A DNA stretch of 64,000 bases from Lacticaseibacillus pantheris DSM 15945 = JCM 12539 = NBRC 106106 (GTDB taxonomy: Bacteria > Bacillota > Bacilli > Lactobacillales > Lactobacillaceae). The position numbers were made by a program, and so were the translations under genes. Below the pieces are notes generated by a model. The model was not told the origin of the DNA, did not search any database, and saw only the letters and a program-made list of their open reading frames with translations. The stretch is taken from positions 154,345 to 218,344 of the forward strand of contig NZ_BBAI01000001.1 in assembly GCF_001311175.1 (NCBI RefSeq), given 5' to 3'. The first letter of the stretch is position 1; each line of letters starts with the position of its first letter. Of this stretch, positions 45,793 through 55,124 are shown in pieces.

Positions 45793-46389
45793 ATGACAAC
45801 AATCGACGTAATTGCTGAATATATTGATCAAAAACCCGCCGCGGCCAAATCATCCATGAATGATTTGTACCAACTCTTGTTGGCAATCATGCCTGGTGCC
45901 GAGCGCAGGATTAGCTACCGGATGCCCACGTTCTTTGTTGACGGCCAGCCGGTAGTCTACTTTGATGCACACGACGGTTATACCGGTTTCTACCCAACCT
46001 CAGCTCCCATTAAGGAATTTGAGTCTGAACTTAGTCAGTACCGGCATAGCAAAGGCGCGGTGCATCTGCCGTGGGATCAGCCCTTACCGGCACCTTTGCT
46101 TACCAAGATGGTGCAGTCGCGGATTGCCAGCATTAAGGCGGGCAAGGCACATCCCCAACGCGTCACTCGTGCTGCTGAGCCAATGACGGACGAAGTCGCT
46201 CAGGCGTTGGCAGCGGCTGGTTTGCGCGGACAGTACGATGCCCGGCCGTGGTATCAGCGTAACGATTATTTACGCTGGATTGGTGCGGCCAAGCAACCGG
46301 CCACGCGGGCACGCAGGTTGGCACAGATGTTGTCGGAGTTGCGCGCAGGTGATGTTTACATGCGGATGGCCTGGGGACCCCGCAAGTAG
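45793..46389 (+). CDS. DUF1801 protein with YdeI-like C-terminus
   Basis: A 198-aa protein. Residues 1-110 match the DUF1801 pattern (ERRISYRMPTFFVDGQPVVYF, YTGFYPTSAPIKEF, HLPWDQPLP). The C-terminal part with DYLRWIGAAKQPATRARRLAQML resembles YdeI/OmpD-associated proteins. GGAGGAG lies 6 bases before the ATG. DUF1801 proteins have a frataxin-like fold; the function is unknown. Confidence 0.82.
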   Translation: MTTIDVIAEYIDQKPAAAKSSMNDLYQLLLAIMPGAERRISYRMPTFFVDGQPVVYFDAHDGYTGFYPTSAPIKEFESELSQYRHSKGAVHLPWDQPLPAPLLTKMVQSRIASIKAGKAHPQRVTRAAEPMTDEVAQALAAAGLRGQYDARPWYQRNDYLRWIGAAKQPATRARRLAQMLSELRAGDVYMRMAWGPRK

Positions 46390-46405
46390 TATGACCAGAC
46401 ACAAA

Positions 46406-46452
46406 TAGAGGGGACTTAGCCGCAACAAGCACGTTGCGGCCAAGCCCCCTCT
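46406..46452. terminator. Bidirectional terminator
   Basis: AGAGGGGACTTAGCCGCAAC pairs with GTTGCGGCCAAGCCCCCTCT (minor mismatches). Confidence 0.8.
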
Positions 46453-46496
46453 ATTTATTTAGCTAGTTATTGACATTAGTGGTAGCGTTGTGCGGA

Positions 46497-47962
46497 TTAG
46501 TCGTTGGTTGCCGACATTTCGCTACTGTTAGCGGTGGTGCTGGTTGGGTTTGCGCTATCCTCGCGTTCCTCGATGGCACGTTCAGCCGTGTCGTCAGTCT
46601 TAAAGGACTGGCCGGACAGTTTAGCGATGAGGATACCACCAATCAGGCCAGCTGCCAGGAACGGAACAAAGTCCATTGAGATGGTGAACATCGGAATGTA
46701 GCGAGTGGCGAAGGCGTCGATGGTCTTGAAAAATGACATGTTAGCCAAGAACGGTGGCAGTGCGTGGATAGCATCCAGGATGGCGGGAATCAGGGTTAGG
46801 CCCACCGTCGTCCGGTAAACGGTACGCTGCTTGCCGATGAATGGGTGGAGCATCCCGAGCAAAATCATGGCCATTGCCAGAGGGTAGAGTAGCATCAGGA
46901 TTGGCGTGGATAGGGCGATGATGGTGTCCAGGCCAAAGTTGGCAATCAGGAATGAGCATGAGCAGGTAAAGAGCAGGAACTTACCAAAACCAATCTTAGG
47001 AAAACGCCGACCCAGGTCTTGGGAGAAGGATGTTACCAGGCCGATGGAAGTGGTGAGACATGCGATGATGGCCATGGCTGCCAGGATGCCCGTACCGATG
47101 ATACCAGTGTAGTGCGTCATGATGGCGCTGAAGGCAGGACCACCGTTGGAATAAACCTTGGTGAACTGGAGGGAAATAACACCCAGCATGATTAGGCCGA
47201 GGTAGATGAGGCTTCAAGCCCCATGGAAAGCGCCCCAACTTTGGCCACGTCACTGGAACGCTGACCAGCCTTGAGAATACCGAAGTGCTTGAGTGCGGCC
47301 ACGATGGTAACCCCAAAACCGAGTCCGGCTAGAGCATCCATGGTGTTGTAACCCTGCAGGAATCCGTAGGTGAAGTTGCTACCAGCCTTGGTGGCGTGGG
47401 TAGCGGCTGCCAGTGTGGAGCCGTCACCTTTGATTAAGAATGCTGCGATGAACACCGCAATCAGGAGAATCAGCAGCAGTGGGTTGAGCAGCTTACCAAC
47501 GTAGTTCGGCATCTTGTCCGGGTTCTTCGATAGGAAGTACGTGAGGCCAAAGAAGATGGCGGAATAAATTAGTAGCGAAATTTGTTCGGACCCCTTGGGA
47601 ATGAAAGGCAGGATGCCGATTTCAAAGGAAGTGGCGGCAGTACGGGGGGATGCGAACAGCAAACCAAGCGTTGCGTGCGTCGCGATGAGGAAGAAGAGGG
47701 CAAAAATTTTGCCGGCTGGACGCGCCAGTTGGTACATGCTGTCACTTTCGGTCATGGAGATGGCTAGGATGGCCAGCAATGGTAGCAGGATGGCCGTGAT
47801 GATAAAACCAAAGGTGGCCGGAATCCAGTTACCACCAGCGGCTTGTCCGAGGTGAATGGGGAAGATCAGGTTCCCGGCGCCGAAGAAGAGGGCGAAGAGC
47901 ATGGAACCGAGGGTTAAATATTGCTTTTTAGTGAGATGCTTTGTCTGTGATTTCATTTCCAT
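46497..47962 (-). CDS. brnQ: Branched-chain amino-acid:cation symporter BrnQ, one frameshift
   Basis: A transporter of about 488 aa with about 12 helices (LIVCS family) importing Leu, Ile and Val. GSMLFALFFGAGNLIFPIHLGQAAG is the diagnostic N-terminal motif, and LQGYNTMDALAGLGFGV the second signature. The frame breaks at about 47205, after VGALSMGLEAS, and continues LGVISLQFTKVYSNGG to the stop. The ATG at 47962 has GGAGG 8 bases before. A T-box leader upstream ties expression to amino-acid shortage. Confidence 0.92.
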
Positions 47963-48032
47963 AATGGTGACCTCCAAAAATAATAGCGTATTGAAACAAT
48001 TGGGCGTAGGTGACTTGGCCGAGCACCCGGAC

Positions 48033-48325
48033 AAAAAAAAGCGCCCTTAGTAAACCGTTAGTTTACTAAGGGCGCCATTGCGCTTTACCACCTTAATTCG
48101 TTTATCCGTCACCGAATAAACCTCGGAGAGTACGACCGTGACCGGTTCACGGTGATACTCCATTGCTGTAATGGGCGCAATCCCAGTCGCCACTTCCTTG
48201 CGGTCGCAGCAACGACTCATAGCCTACTTTCACCGGGTTAACGAGGTCGCTTCACACTGACCGCGACTCACTGACACGCGCTACCGATTACTCTGCTACT
48301 CTTCGTCTTTGTTTCAATTGATGTT
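48033..48325 (-). ncRNA. T-box leader of brnQ
   Basis: Read on the minus strand, GAATTAAGGTGGTAAAGCGC is a T-box sequence (consensus AGGGTGGTACCGCG) at about 48080-48100. A terminator follows (stem 48041-48055 / 48061-48075, then eight U). Upstream RNA has stem-I-like features: AGAGTAGCAGAGTAATC and a distal GGTC-AGTGTGAAGC-GACC hairpin. The specifier codon could not be assigned; a branched-chain codon is expected. Confidence 0.82.
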
Positions 48326-48331
48326 GGTACT

Positions 48332-48360
48332 AAGATAAATTAAATAAATGTGAAAGTCAA
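48332..48360 (-). promoter_or_regulatory. Promoter of the brnQ T-box transcript
   Basis: Minus strand TTGACT and TATCTT with 17 bases between. Confidence 0.75.
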
Positions 48361-48384
48361 GAGAAAAACCAAAAAAAATCTCAT

Positions 48385-48747
48385 TTGTTGATTCGACCAT
48401 TGTGCGCATTACCATTTTTAGGACGAAGGTGGGGGCCGAACACGCGGGTGGGCTTTGGGACTGCGGGTTACGTGCCCTGCGCCGTAGGTTGCTACGGTAG
48501 TGGTCAACGACCGACGCTGCCTACCCTTACTGTGGAAACTACGCCTGTGGGTACGAAGCCTCCGCCCCAACGCCCGCCCAAGTTCGTGGGCTCTGATTCT
48601 GAACTCGCCTGCTATACACCTAAGTTAGTGCATGGTACAGGTTTCGCTATTATCGCAAACATGCGGTATCGTGTCGTCTAGGTGCGTTCTCGTCTCCTAG
48701 TCTTGGATTATGATACGCCTCTGAACGTAGCGATGAACATCTACCAT
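48385..48747. other. GC-rich non-coding stretch with hairpins
   Basis: No convincing gene; a 98-codon frame exists but lacks a ribosome site or recognisable sequence. A perfect hairpin CCGTAG-GTTG-CTACGG lies at about 48484-48500. The segment GGGTTACGTGCCCT resembles, inverted, GGCACGTAACCGG in the second copy of the repeat element (63.59 kb), hinting that this stretch is an older part of the same element. Confidence 0.3.
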
Positions 48748-49006
48748 TGGTCGTACCGGCGTGGTGGTGGAGTTTGAGCGGCTGGTCCCCACGATGGCTG
48801 TATGCCCGTAGTTCTGGTTGAATTAGTGCCAGTAGTGCGTCAGCACGTACTGGCAGTTATGAATTACAGAATCAAATTGGCTAAACCGAGTGGTTTTCTC
48901 GGGCTACGGCAATTCGCGGTAGCCCGGAACTGGCGAGAGCGTGAGGCTCACAGCTCCGGTCGCGGGGGCCAGCCACTCAACCGGAACCACCACGCCAGTA
49001 CGACCA
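48748..49006 (+). mobile_element. Non-coding TIR element, copy 1 (MITE-like)
   Basis: About 259 bp bounded by inverted ends: TGGTCGTACCGGCGTGGTGG at the left and CCACCACGCCAGTACGACCA at the right, with further pairing inside (TTGAGCGGCTGG / CCAGCCACTCAA). The interior has two strong hairpins, TGCCAGTA...TACTGGCA and GGGCTACGGC/GCGGTAGCCC. No transposase frame. A second copy, inverted and nearly 90% identical by eye, lies at 63545-63801. Confidence 0.65.
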
Positions 49007-49058
49007 GCCACTAGCAGCGGTCCACAAAGTCGCAGTACGCCACAGCGCCCCCGCCAGC

Positions 49059-49083
49059 CAGAACCGCCACGCCCAGTGCCAAT
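49059..49083. repeat. Partial third copy of the element's right end
   Basis: AGAACCGCCACGCCCAGTGCCA resembles the right terminus GGAACCACCACGCCAGTACGAC of the element just upstream, in the same orientation. Confidence 0.35.
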
Positions 49084-49110
49084 TATTTGCATTTTTGGTC
49101 AGTATAAGCG

Positions 49111-49139
49111 TTGGCTTTTTACCGTTTTGGGTCTATGAT
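49111..49139 (+). promoter_or_regulatory. Promoter upstream of EAL gene
   Basis: TTGGCT and TATGAT with a 17-base spacer, about 145 bases before the EAL start codon. Confidence 0.7.
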
Positions 49140-49145
49140 GAACGT

Positions 49146-49240
49146 GTAGAAACATTAACGCGAACAAGTTACATGCTCAAGCCCCCGCACCGTTTGGGGC
49201 ATACGACCCGTACATGAGAAAGTCATGTGCGGGTCGTTTT
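49146..49240 (+). promoter_or_regulatory. Leader with intrinsic terminator and possible antiterminator before EAL gene
   Basis: A terminator ACGACCCGTACATGA / TCATGTGCGGGTCGT + TTTT lies at 49203-49240, between promoter and gene. CCCGCAC at about 49185-49191 is complementary to GTGCGGG in the terminator's 3' arm (about 49227-49233), which would allow an alternative fold. It could be an attenuator or a separate RNA of about 95 nt. Confidence 0.5.
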
Positions 49241-49283
49241 AGGTTCGGGGTGTATAACTCGTCGCCAGGGAGGTGCGTTCAGT

Positions 49284-49965
49284 ATGTACCGTTTCTTTGG
49301 GCAACCAAAATATGCTGGGGTTGGTCACGGCCAGAGCCCCATTGGGTATGAGCTGTTTATACGGCAGCTTGTTAATGGTCAGTGGGTATTGCCAACCGAC
49401 TTTAACGACATCACCGCCGAGACCCTGCACCAACTATTAACGGACGTGATTTTGACGATGCACCAGTCCGTCGAAATGCTCTCGTTTAATCTCGAGCAAA
49501 ACCAATTTGTCGACCCGGTTTTTTTTGGATATGGTGACTGACGTTCAGGACCACACTAAAATTAACCTGTTCACTGAACTTACGGAGCGGCTAGCCAGTG
49601 GCATCAGTGCAGAATCTTTAGTGCGCGCAGCATGTGCTTTTCACAAACGTGGGCTCTTAGTTTGTATCGATGACGTGGGCACAGGTCAGAACACTCCCCA
49701 GATGGTGCTCAGCATGAATGGCTCGGTGGATGAATATAAGTTCGCATTCCAAGACTTTCGTCCGTACGACAATATTCGTTCTATCGAACCCCAACTAGAT
49801 TTTTGGTACCACTTAGCCCAACGCGATCACAAAATGCTGGCAATTGAGGGGGTGGAAACCAAAGCCGAACTAACGGAGATACAAAACAAGTATAACTACG
49901 ACGTGGTACAGGGTTATCTATTGGGACGGCCAGTATTGCTCAGTAGCGCTACTGATAGTAATTAG
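49284..49965 (+). CDS. EAL-domain cyclic-di-GMP phosphodiesterase, one frameshift
   Basis: A stand-alone EAL protein of about 226 aa without membrane or sensor domains. Motifs in order: GYELFIR (EAL site), SFNLEQ (metal Asn), FTELTER (metal Glu), CIDDVGTG (DD pair), EYKFAF (Lys), AIEGVET (Glu) and VVQGYLLGRP (Gln). All catalytic positions appear kept, though divergent. The frame breaks in T8 (49519-49526); seven T restores PVFFLDMVTDV. GGAGGTG lies 8 bases before the ATG at 49284. It converges on degV with a 4-base overlap of stops. Confidence 0.85.
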
Positions 49966-50827
49966 TTAGTCGCGGGGGAGCGGAAGAAAACTGCGCAACA
50001 GCCAGGACCAGTATGGCTGGCCAAAACGGTACCCACAGGCATGGCGGTGATCTTCGCGGTGGGTAGCTCTTTGCGGACGGCTTCGACCAGCTGGTCCGTA
50101 ACGGTTTGCTCCGCGCTGCTGACAACCATGACCGTTGGCTGGTCGGCGTCTGCTAGGGCAGTACCCGCCTGTTGGGCCAGAAAACGGAGCGACTTGCTGA
50201 ACGTGCGCACCTTTTGCTTCACCACGATGGCGCCGTCTTCCTGCAACACCAAAATGGGGTGCAGGTTGAGCAGTGAGCCAATCTTGGCCGCGCTGGCTTC
50301 AACCGACCGCCAGCCACAAGGTACCGTAAGTTATCAATGGTTACGACGTGGTGGTACTCATTGCGGTGCTGCTCTACCCAATCGGCGAGGTCCTCAGGGC
50401 TAGAGCCAGCGTCACGTTGCGCGATGACATCAAGCAACATCATGCCGAGGCCGCAACTAGCAGCGCGCGAATCGGCGATGGTAATCTGGGCCTGGGGATG
50501 CTCTTCTAGAAGCACCTGTTGTGCCTGAACGGCGCTCGCGTAAGTGCCGCTCAGTGCACTGTCAAAGGCCAGGTAGAACACGGGAATGTTGTCCACGACG
50601 TACGGTTCAAAGGCGTTGATAAACTCGCCCACGCTGACTTGCGAGGTGGTGGCGGTACGGCCGTTGGCAAGCTCGTGGTAAAAGGATTGCATGGCGGCAA
50701 CGTCGTCAGTCGCGATGTGTACTTCTTGCTCGCCGATGAGTACGTGTAGCGGGACGACGTCGACGTCGTGTTGCTTAAACGAGGCGCGCGGAAGGTCGCA
50801 CGCGGAATCCGTGATGATTTTAAACAT
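49962..50827 (-). CDS. DegV-family fatty-acid-binding protein, one frameshift
   Basis: A protein of about 287 aa: MFKIITDSACDLPRASFKQHDVDVVPLHV, then TATTSQVSVGEFINAF (lipid-headgroup Ser/Thr site) and LAFDSALSGTYASA. The frame breaks at about 50310, after VTIDNLRYLVAGGR, and continues to ALADADQPTVMVVSSAEQT and the C-terminus with LASHTGPGCCAVFF, the conserved ends of DegV. Family members bind fatty acids (FakB type) for phosphorylation by FakA. The ATG at 50827 has AAGCAGG upstream. Confidence 0.88.
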
Positions 50828-51163
50828 ACTGTGCCTGCTTTCCCGCCGGTCTACGCCGGCGGTTTTTTTTAATGGTTGTTTTGCAAAGATGCACTTGATA
50901 TAGCGGTCTTTGGTGCCGCTCTGTTCCTCCACACTGTATCGTAGGTGCGCGGACGGGTAAATAGTTTTTGGGGTACGCGTTACACGTGTCAAGATTGATG
51001 TCACGGATAGGGAAGGATGCCGCTTGTGCGTTCATCTTTGGCCATTTAATAAATTTGGTAACACGATGTACTTTTAATTAATTGCTAATAGAGCGTGTCA
51101 TTCTGAGGTGGGTGACCTATAATGTGGTTGTAGCAAGTCAAACAAATTATGGAGGTAATGATC

Positions 51164-51379
51164 ATGGCAGCAGAAGCTGAAAAGACTTTGGTGCTAGACA
51201 CACCGATGAAGGATGTTTTTGACTGGAGCGATAGTGAGGACGCGGTGCGTGACGCATTGTGGGACCACTACATGGAGGCTAACAACCACGACACCATCAA
51301 GACTGAAGAGCAGATGAAGCCGATTATGGATTACACTGACGACCAAGTGAAGGAATTGGCCGAGAAGGAACTGCACTAG
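51164..51379 (+). CDS. Small acidic protein, 71 aa
   Basis: [21 protein letters not shown], then helical acidic sequence ending [16 protein letters not shown] lies 7 bases before the ATG, and a terminator follows. No motif is recognised. Soluble and probably all-helical. Confidence 0.65.
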   Translation: MAAEAEKTLVLDTPMKDVFDWSDSEDAVRDALWDHYMEANNHDTIKTEEQMKPIMDYTDDQVKELAEKELH

Positions 51380-51408
51380 TTCCTGCCAAATAGAAAAAAA
51401 TAACGTGT

Positions 51409-51440
51409 AAAGGGGGCTGACTGGATGGTTAGCCCCTTTT
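51409..51440 (+). terminator. Terminator after small acidic protein gene
   Basis: AAAGGGGGCTGA / TTAGCCCCTTTT stem with T run. Confidence 0.8.
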
Positions 51441-51534
51441 GCGTGGGGCAACACAGTTACTGTGTGTTCAACCTGGGAGCCAGTGACGATGACGTTTTGT
51501 GAAACGGGACGAGTAAGATATACTGACTGCAGGA

Positions 51535-51550
51535 TATTTCCCGGGTAATA
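51535..51550. promoter_or_regulatory. Noc-binding-site-like palindrome 7 (one mismatch)
   Basis: TATTTCCCGGGTAATA; one base differs from the consensus. It lies 24 bases before the deformylase-like gene. Confidence 0.55.
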
Positions 51551-51574
51551 AAAGTCAAGTAGAGGGCAAAGCAT

Positions 51575-51985
51575 ATGGAACGAACCATTAATCACGACCA
51601 AGTCTTACTCAGCCAACCAGCCGCACCGGCGACCACCACGGACGCTCCGGTAGTCACCGACCTGCTGGACACACTGTCAGCGAATAGCGACCGTTGTGTG
51701 GGGATGGCGGCCAACATGATTTGCGTGAACAAAAACATTATTGTGGTGCAGATGGGACCGGTAGCGGTGCCCATGGTTAATCCGTGGTTATCCCACGAAA
51801 CTGGGGCGTTTACCGCGACGGAAGGGTGCCTGTCTTTAGACGGTGAACGTTCAACCACTCGATACCGTGAAGTGGACGTTGACTACATGGATGCGCAGTG
51901 GCGTCCCCAACACCAACACTTCTCTGGATGGATTGCCCAGATTATTCAACACGAGGTCGACCACACGCAGGGCCGGTTGATTTAG
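51575..51985 (+). CDS. Peptide deformylase-like protein
   Basis: A 136-aa protein with three deformylase motifs: GMAANMICVNK (motif 1, usually GLAAxQ), EGCLSL (motif 2, metal Cys) and QHEVDHTQGRLI (motif 3, HExxH metal site). The usual Gln of motif 1 is Asn here, as in some type-3 or secondary deformylases. It is shorter than housekeeping Def (about 185 aa), so it is probably a paralogue of uncertain activity. Monocistronic. Confidence 0.82.
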   Translation: MERTINHDQVLLSQPAAPATTTDAPVVTDLLDTLSANSDRCVGMAANMICVNKNIIVVQMGPVAVPMVNPWLSHETGAFTATEGCLSLDGERSTTRYREVDVDYMDAQWRPQHQHFSGWIAQIIQHEVDHTQGRLI

Positions 51986-52053
51986 TGCTGCTTGCACCGG
52001 CTAATGTTTGAAATGAAGTACAATTAGTGGATGGGTGTAGTTCATTGCCAACA

Positions 52054-52102
52054 AAATTGACCCGCCAAACCATTGCAATAGTGGTTTGGCGGGTCAATTT
52101 TT
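52054..52102. terminator. Strong bidirectional terminator
   Basis: AAAATTGACCCGCCAAACCA pairs perfectly with TGGTTTGGCGGGTCAATTTT over 20 bp around a 9-base loop. Confidence 0.92.
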
Positions 52103-52265
52103 CGCCCTGAATGCGCTGCGGTTATTCCGCTGAGTGTCTTAGCACGCTTGTGACGGCAACTAGGCAAGTGTGTTCGGAGTATGCCGCGGGTTCCGGCAAC
52201 GCCTCCAAATCGTTGATATAACGGCACCTGGTGATGCCTAAACGGTGTTTCGCATGAAACATCAC

Positions 52266-53644
52266 CTATTCCCGCTCCTGCACCCGCGGTAGACGCGTGG
52301 CCAGCAACCAGCCCACGACACCCACCAAAGCAAAGCTGGCAAAGGTGGCGCGGAAACCGCTCACTGCCGAGCCAGTACCTTGTTGTACGGTTTGTAGAAT
52401 CATCGTGGCCACAGCCACCCCTAAGGATCCCAGCAATTGACGCACGGTGGTGGTGACCGCGGTGCCGTCAGCGATGAGGTCACGGGGCAGGGCGTTTGCC
52501 CCGGCTGTTACGGAAGGCATCATGACGAACGCATTGCCGGCTTCGGTGACCATTGCGCAGATGATGGCTAGCCACAGTGGCAGGTGACCGACTAGCAGGG
52601 TCATCAGGGTAAAGCCGATAACGATGAGCGTCATCCCCGTCAGCGCGACTTTGCGTGGCCCCAAGCGGTCGAGCATTTTACCCGCCCGTGGGTTCAGCAA
52701 GCTGAGTCCCACGGCCGCCGGCACTAGCGATAACCCTGAAACCAGCGGGCTCACGTGCAGCACGTTTTGGAAGTACAAAGGCATGATGATGGTGGTCACG
52801 ATGAGGGCAATGTACGAAATGCCCGTCATCAACACCGACTGCGTGAACAACCGGGTAGCGAAAACTCTCAGTTGGAGGATGGGGCGTTCCTGATTTAGTT
52901 GTCGACGCACAAACCAAATTGCGCCCATGCACCCCAATACGGTGATGATTCCTAACGTGGCAGTCATCCCCTGGTTAGTGGCGCTGCTGAGCACATACAG
53001 TAGGGCCGGAAAACTAGCGGCAAGCACAACCGATAGCCAATCGAGCTGGTTGGGTTGCAGTGGCATGACGTCTTTGATGGTGATAAACGACACGACAAAG
53101 ACGGCAACTGCGATGATGAAGAACAGGGCGAAGAGCGCTCGCCACGGGAACCAGGTCAGCAGAACCCCGGAGATAATCGGGCCGACAGCAAGGGCCGACC
53201 CCATCACCAGCCAGCGACACCCATGACCGCACCCCGACGCTCTTGCGGGGTGATGGTGAGCATTACTGTCTGGTAGCTGGGGAAAATGATGCCGACCGCG
53301 ACGGCCTCGAGCAGGCGGCCGGTCATTAGTAAGGGGAATGATGGTGCCCAGATGCAGAGCAGGGTGCCGAGTGCAAAGACGGCGACGACGCTCTGAAACA
53401 GGTGCTTAAACTTCATGTTGCTGAGCAACCAAGGACTCACCGGAATCATCAGGCTCATCACCAACATGAAGCCCGTTGTCAGCCATGCGACGGTGCTGGC
53501 TCCGAGGTGGAAACTTCGCATGAACGCGGGGTAGGCGGTACTTAAAGCTGACTGGGAGATGGACATGGTGAAGGTGCCAGTCAGTAATGTCGCCACGAAT
53601 GCTTGCCGGTGGCGACCGGAAATGGTGTTGATTGATGTGGACAT
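52266..53644 (-). CDS. DHA2-family MFS exporter, one frameshift
   Basis: A multidrug-type antiporter of about 460 aa, expected 14 helices. It starts MSTSINTISGRHRQAFVATLL and shows GASTVAWLTTGFMLVMSLMIPVSPWL and the motif-C region GSALAVGPIISGVLL. The frame breaks at about 53207, between VMGVAGW and MMGSALAV. The promoter region holds a 21-bp perfect palindrome (53699-53719), indicating repression by an unlinked regulator. The substrate is unknown. Confidence 0.85.
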
Positions 53645-53698
53645 AAGAAATCACTCCTTCGATTGATGGCGTAGAGCGCCTAAACTACGGGTTGGATG

Positions 53699-53719
53699 TT
53701 GTCGTTGTAACAACGACAA
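53699..53719 (-). promoter_or_regulatory. 21-bp perfect palindromic operator at exporter promoter
   Basis: Arms TTGTCGTTGT and ACAACGACAA around a single central base. On the minus strand it begins a few bases after TATAAT (-10, with TTAGTC 16 bases further up). TetR- or MarR-type repressors bind such sites; none is encoded next to it. Confidence 0.75.
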
Positions 53720-53784
53720 ATTTATTATAGTGCTTTTTGACGGGCGACTAAAATACGGCACCGCTGCTGTAGGTGGACATTGAA

Positions 53785-53818
53785 AATCCCCCGGGGCCAC
53801 GCAAGGCCCCGGGGGATT
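53785..53818. terminator. Terminator hairpin of MFS gene 53827-55005
   Basis: A perfect 14-bp stem AATCCCCCGGGGCC / GGCCCCGGGGGATT with a 6-base loop, followed on the minus strand by TTC. Confidence 0.85.
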
Positions 53819-53826
53819 AACGCTAT

Positions 53827-55005
53827 TTATGCAAAAATACCTTTTTGGTGGTGAATGATAATTCCGGTCAGCCACATAATCCCGGCAAAGATTGCGGCCA
53901 GAATGAAGGCAAAGTGCCAGTCAAGGTGGCTACCCACGACACCGAATAGCACGGGGCCCACGGCGGCAATGAGGTAGCCGGCCGATTGTGCCATCCCCGA
54001 AACGGCGGCGGTTTCGCGGTGGTTGGCCGACTTCTGCGCGAAGAACACCACGGCCAGGTTGAACGAAACCCCATTGCCGAGCCCCATAATGATGGCGGCA
54101 ATCATGCTGAGGCCAAAGTTGGCGCCAGCCACTAGTGTCAGCACCAGCCCGATGATCAGGCCGCCACCCATAACTGCAGCTGTGCTCTGCACACCCCATT
54201 TAGTGTTGGCCACGAGCGGTACGATTAACGAGAAGGGCATCCCGCAAAGCTGGAAAACCGTCACGAGGAGGCTGGCTTGGCTAGCAGTCATGCCAAAGCT
54301 GATATAGGCGGACGACAGCCATGTAAGTAGCGAGTAGAAAATGATGGCCTGGAGCGAGAAGAAGATGGTAATCAGCCAGCCGGTTTTGGTGCCCCAGACG
54401 GACCGCTTACTCTCGGCCAGTACGTCGTCCTCACTGACCTCAGGTTCGGCGTTTGGTAGTTTAACGGTGGCGGCAGGGATCCATCCAAGCAGACTAATCA
54501 GTGAAACTACAAACAATCCTACCTGAATAGCCGTAAGCGATGCGCTATCCACAAACAGACCGACGATACCGGTTGCAAGGGCACCGGCAACCATCATGGT
54601 CGTGGTGTAGTACGACATCCCGCGCGTGGTGACACCGGTGTAGTGGGCCTTGATGGACGCGGGGAGGAGTACGTTGGCGCTGTCGATACCCAACCCGATG
54701 AGGAAGGTACCGGCAAACAGCCCCGCGGCGTTAGGCAGGATTCGTAAGGCCATGCCGAGTGATAGCAACGCGGTGAAGAACAAAATTACCCGTTCAATGC
54801 CAAAGCGTCGGGCTAGGCGCGGAAATAGCGGCGACGCGACCGCGAACGTCAACATGGGGATGGTGGTAATCATGCCCGCAGCGCTGGTCGATAACCCGAG
54901 CTGTTTTTGCAAAGCGGGGATGAGTGACGAGATTGCGGTGATGGGGATCCGCATGTTCACTGCCAGTAGGATGATGCTCCAAACAAAAAGATTGCGATTT
55001 TTCAC
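53827..55005 (-). CDS. MFS transporter, CynX/NimT-like
   Basis: An intact 392-aa 12-helix transporter. MKNRNLFVWSIILLAVNMRIPITAISSLIPALQ and GLSTSAAGMITTIPMLTFA are typical of the CynX/NimT (cyanate/2-nitroimidazole) group. The central cytoplasmic loop contains PNAEPEVSEDDVLAE. Start ATG at 55005. The substrate is unknown. Confidence 0.85.
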   Translation of the reverse strand: MKNRNLFVWSIILLAVNMRIPITAISSLIPALQKQLGLSTSAAGMITTIPMLTFAVASPLFPRLARRFGIERVILFFTALLSLGMALRILPNAAGLFAGTFLIGLGIDSANVLLPASIKAHYTGVTTRGMSYYTTTMMVAGALATGIVGLFVDSASLTAIQVGLFVVSLISLLGWIPAATVKLPNAEPEVSEDDVLAESKRSVWGTKTGWLITIFFSLQAIIFYSLLTWLSSAYISFGMTASQASLLVTVFQLCGMPFSLIVPLVANTKWGVQSTAAVMGGGLIIGLVLTLVAGANFGLSMIAAIIMGLGNGVSFNLAVVFFAQKSANHRETAAVSGMAQSAGYLIAAVGPVLFGVVGSHLDWHFAFILAAIFAGIMWLTGIIIHHQKGIFA

Positions 55006-55124
55006 GAAAATGCCTCTCAGTATAGAAGTTACAGAAAATAAACTATTTATCTATACTAGTTTAAGCCGCCGCGGGAAGCAACGTTCAAAACGCCTTTGCC
55101 CAGTAAAAGCAGTTAATTGCGTGG

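Noticed and set aside
48385..48681. 98-codon open frame
   Set aside because: No ribosome-binding site, Pro/Thr-rich unrecognisable translation, and the stretch is full of hairpins; more likely non-coding.
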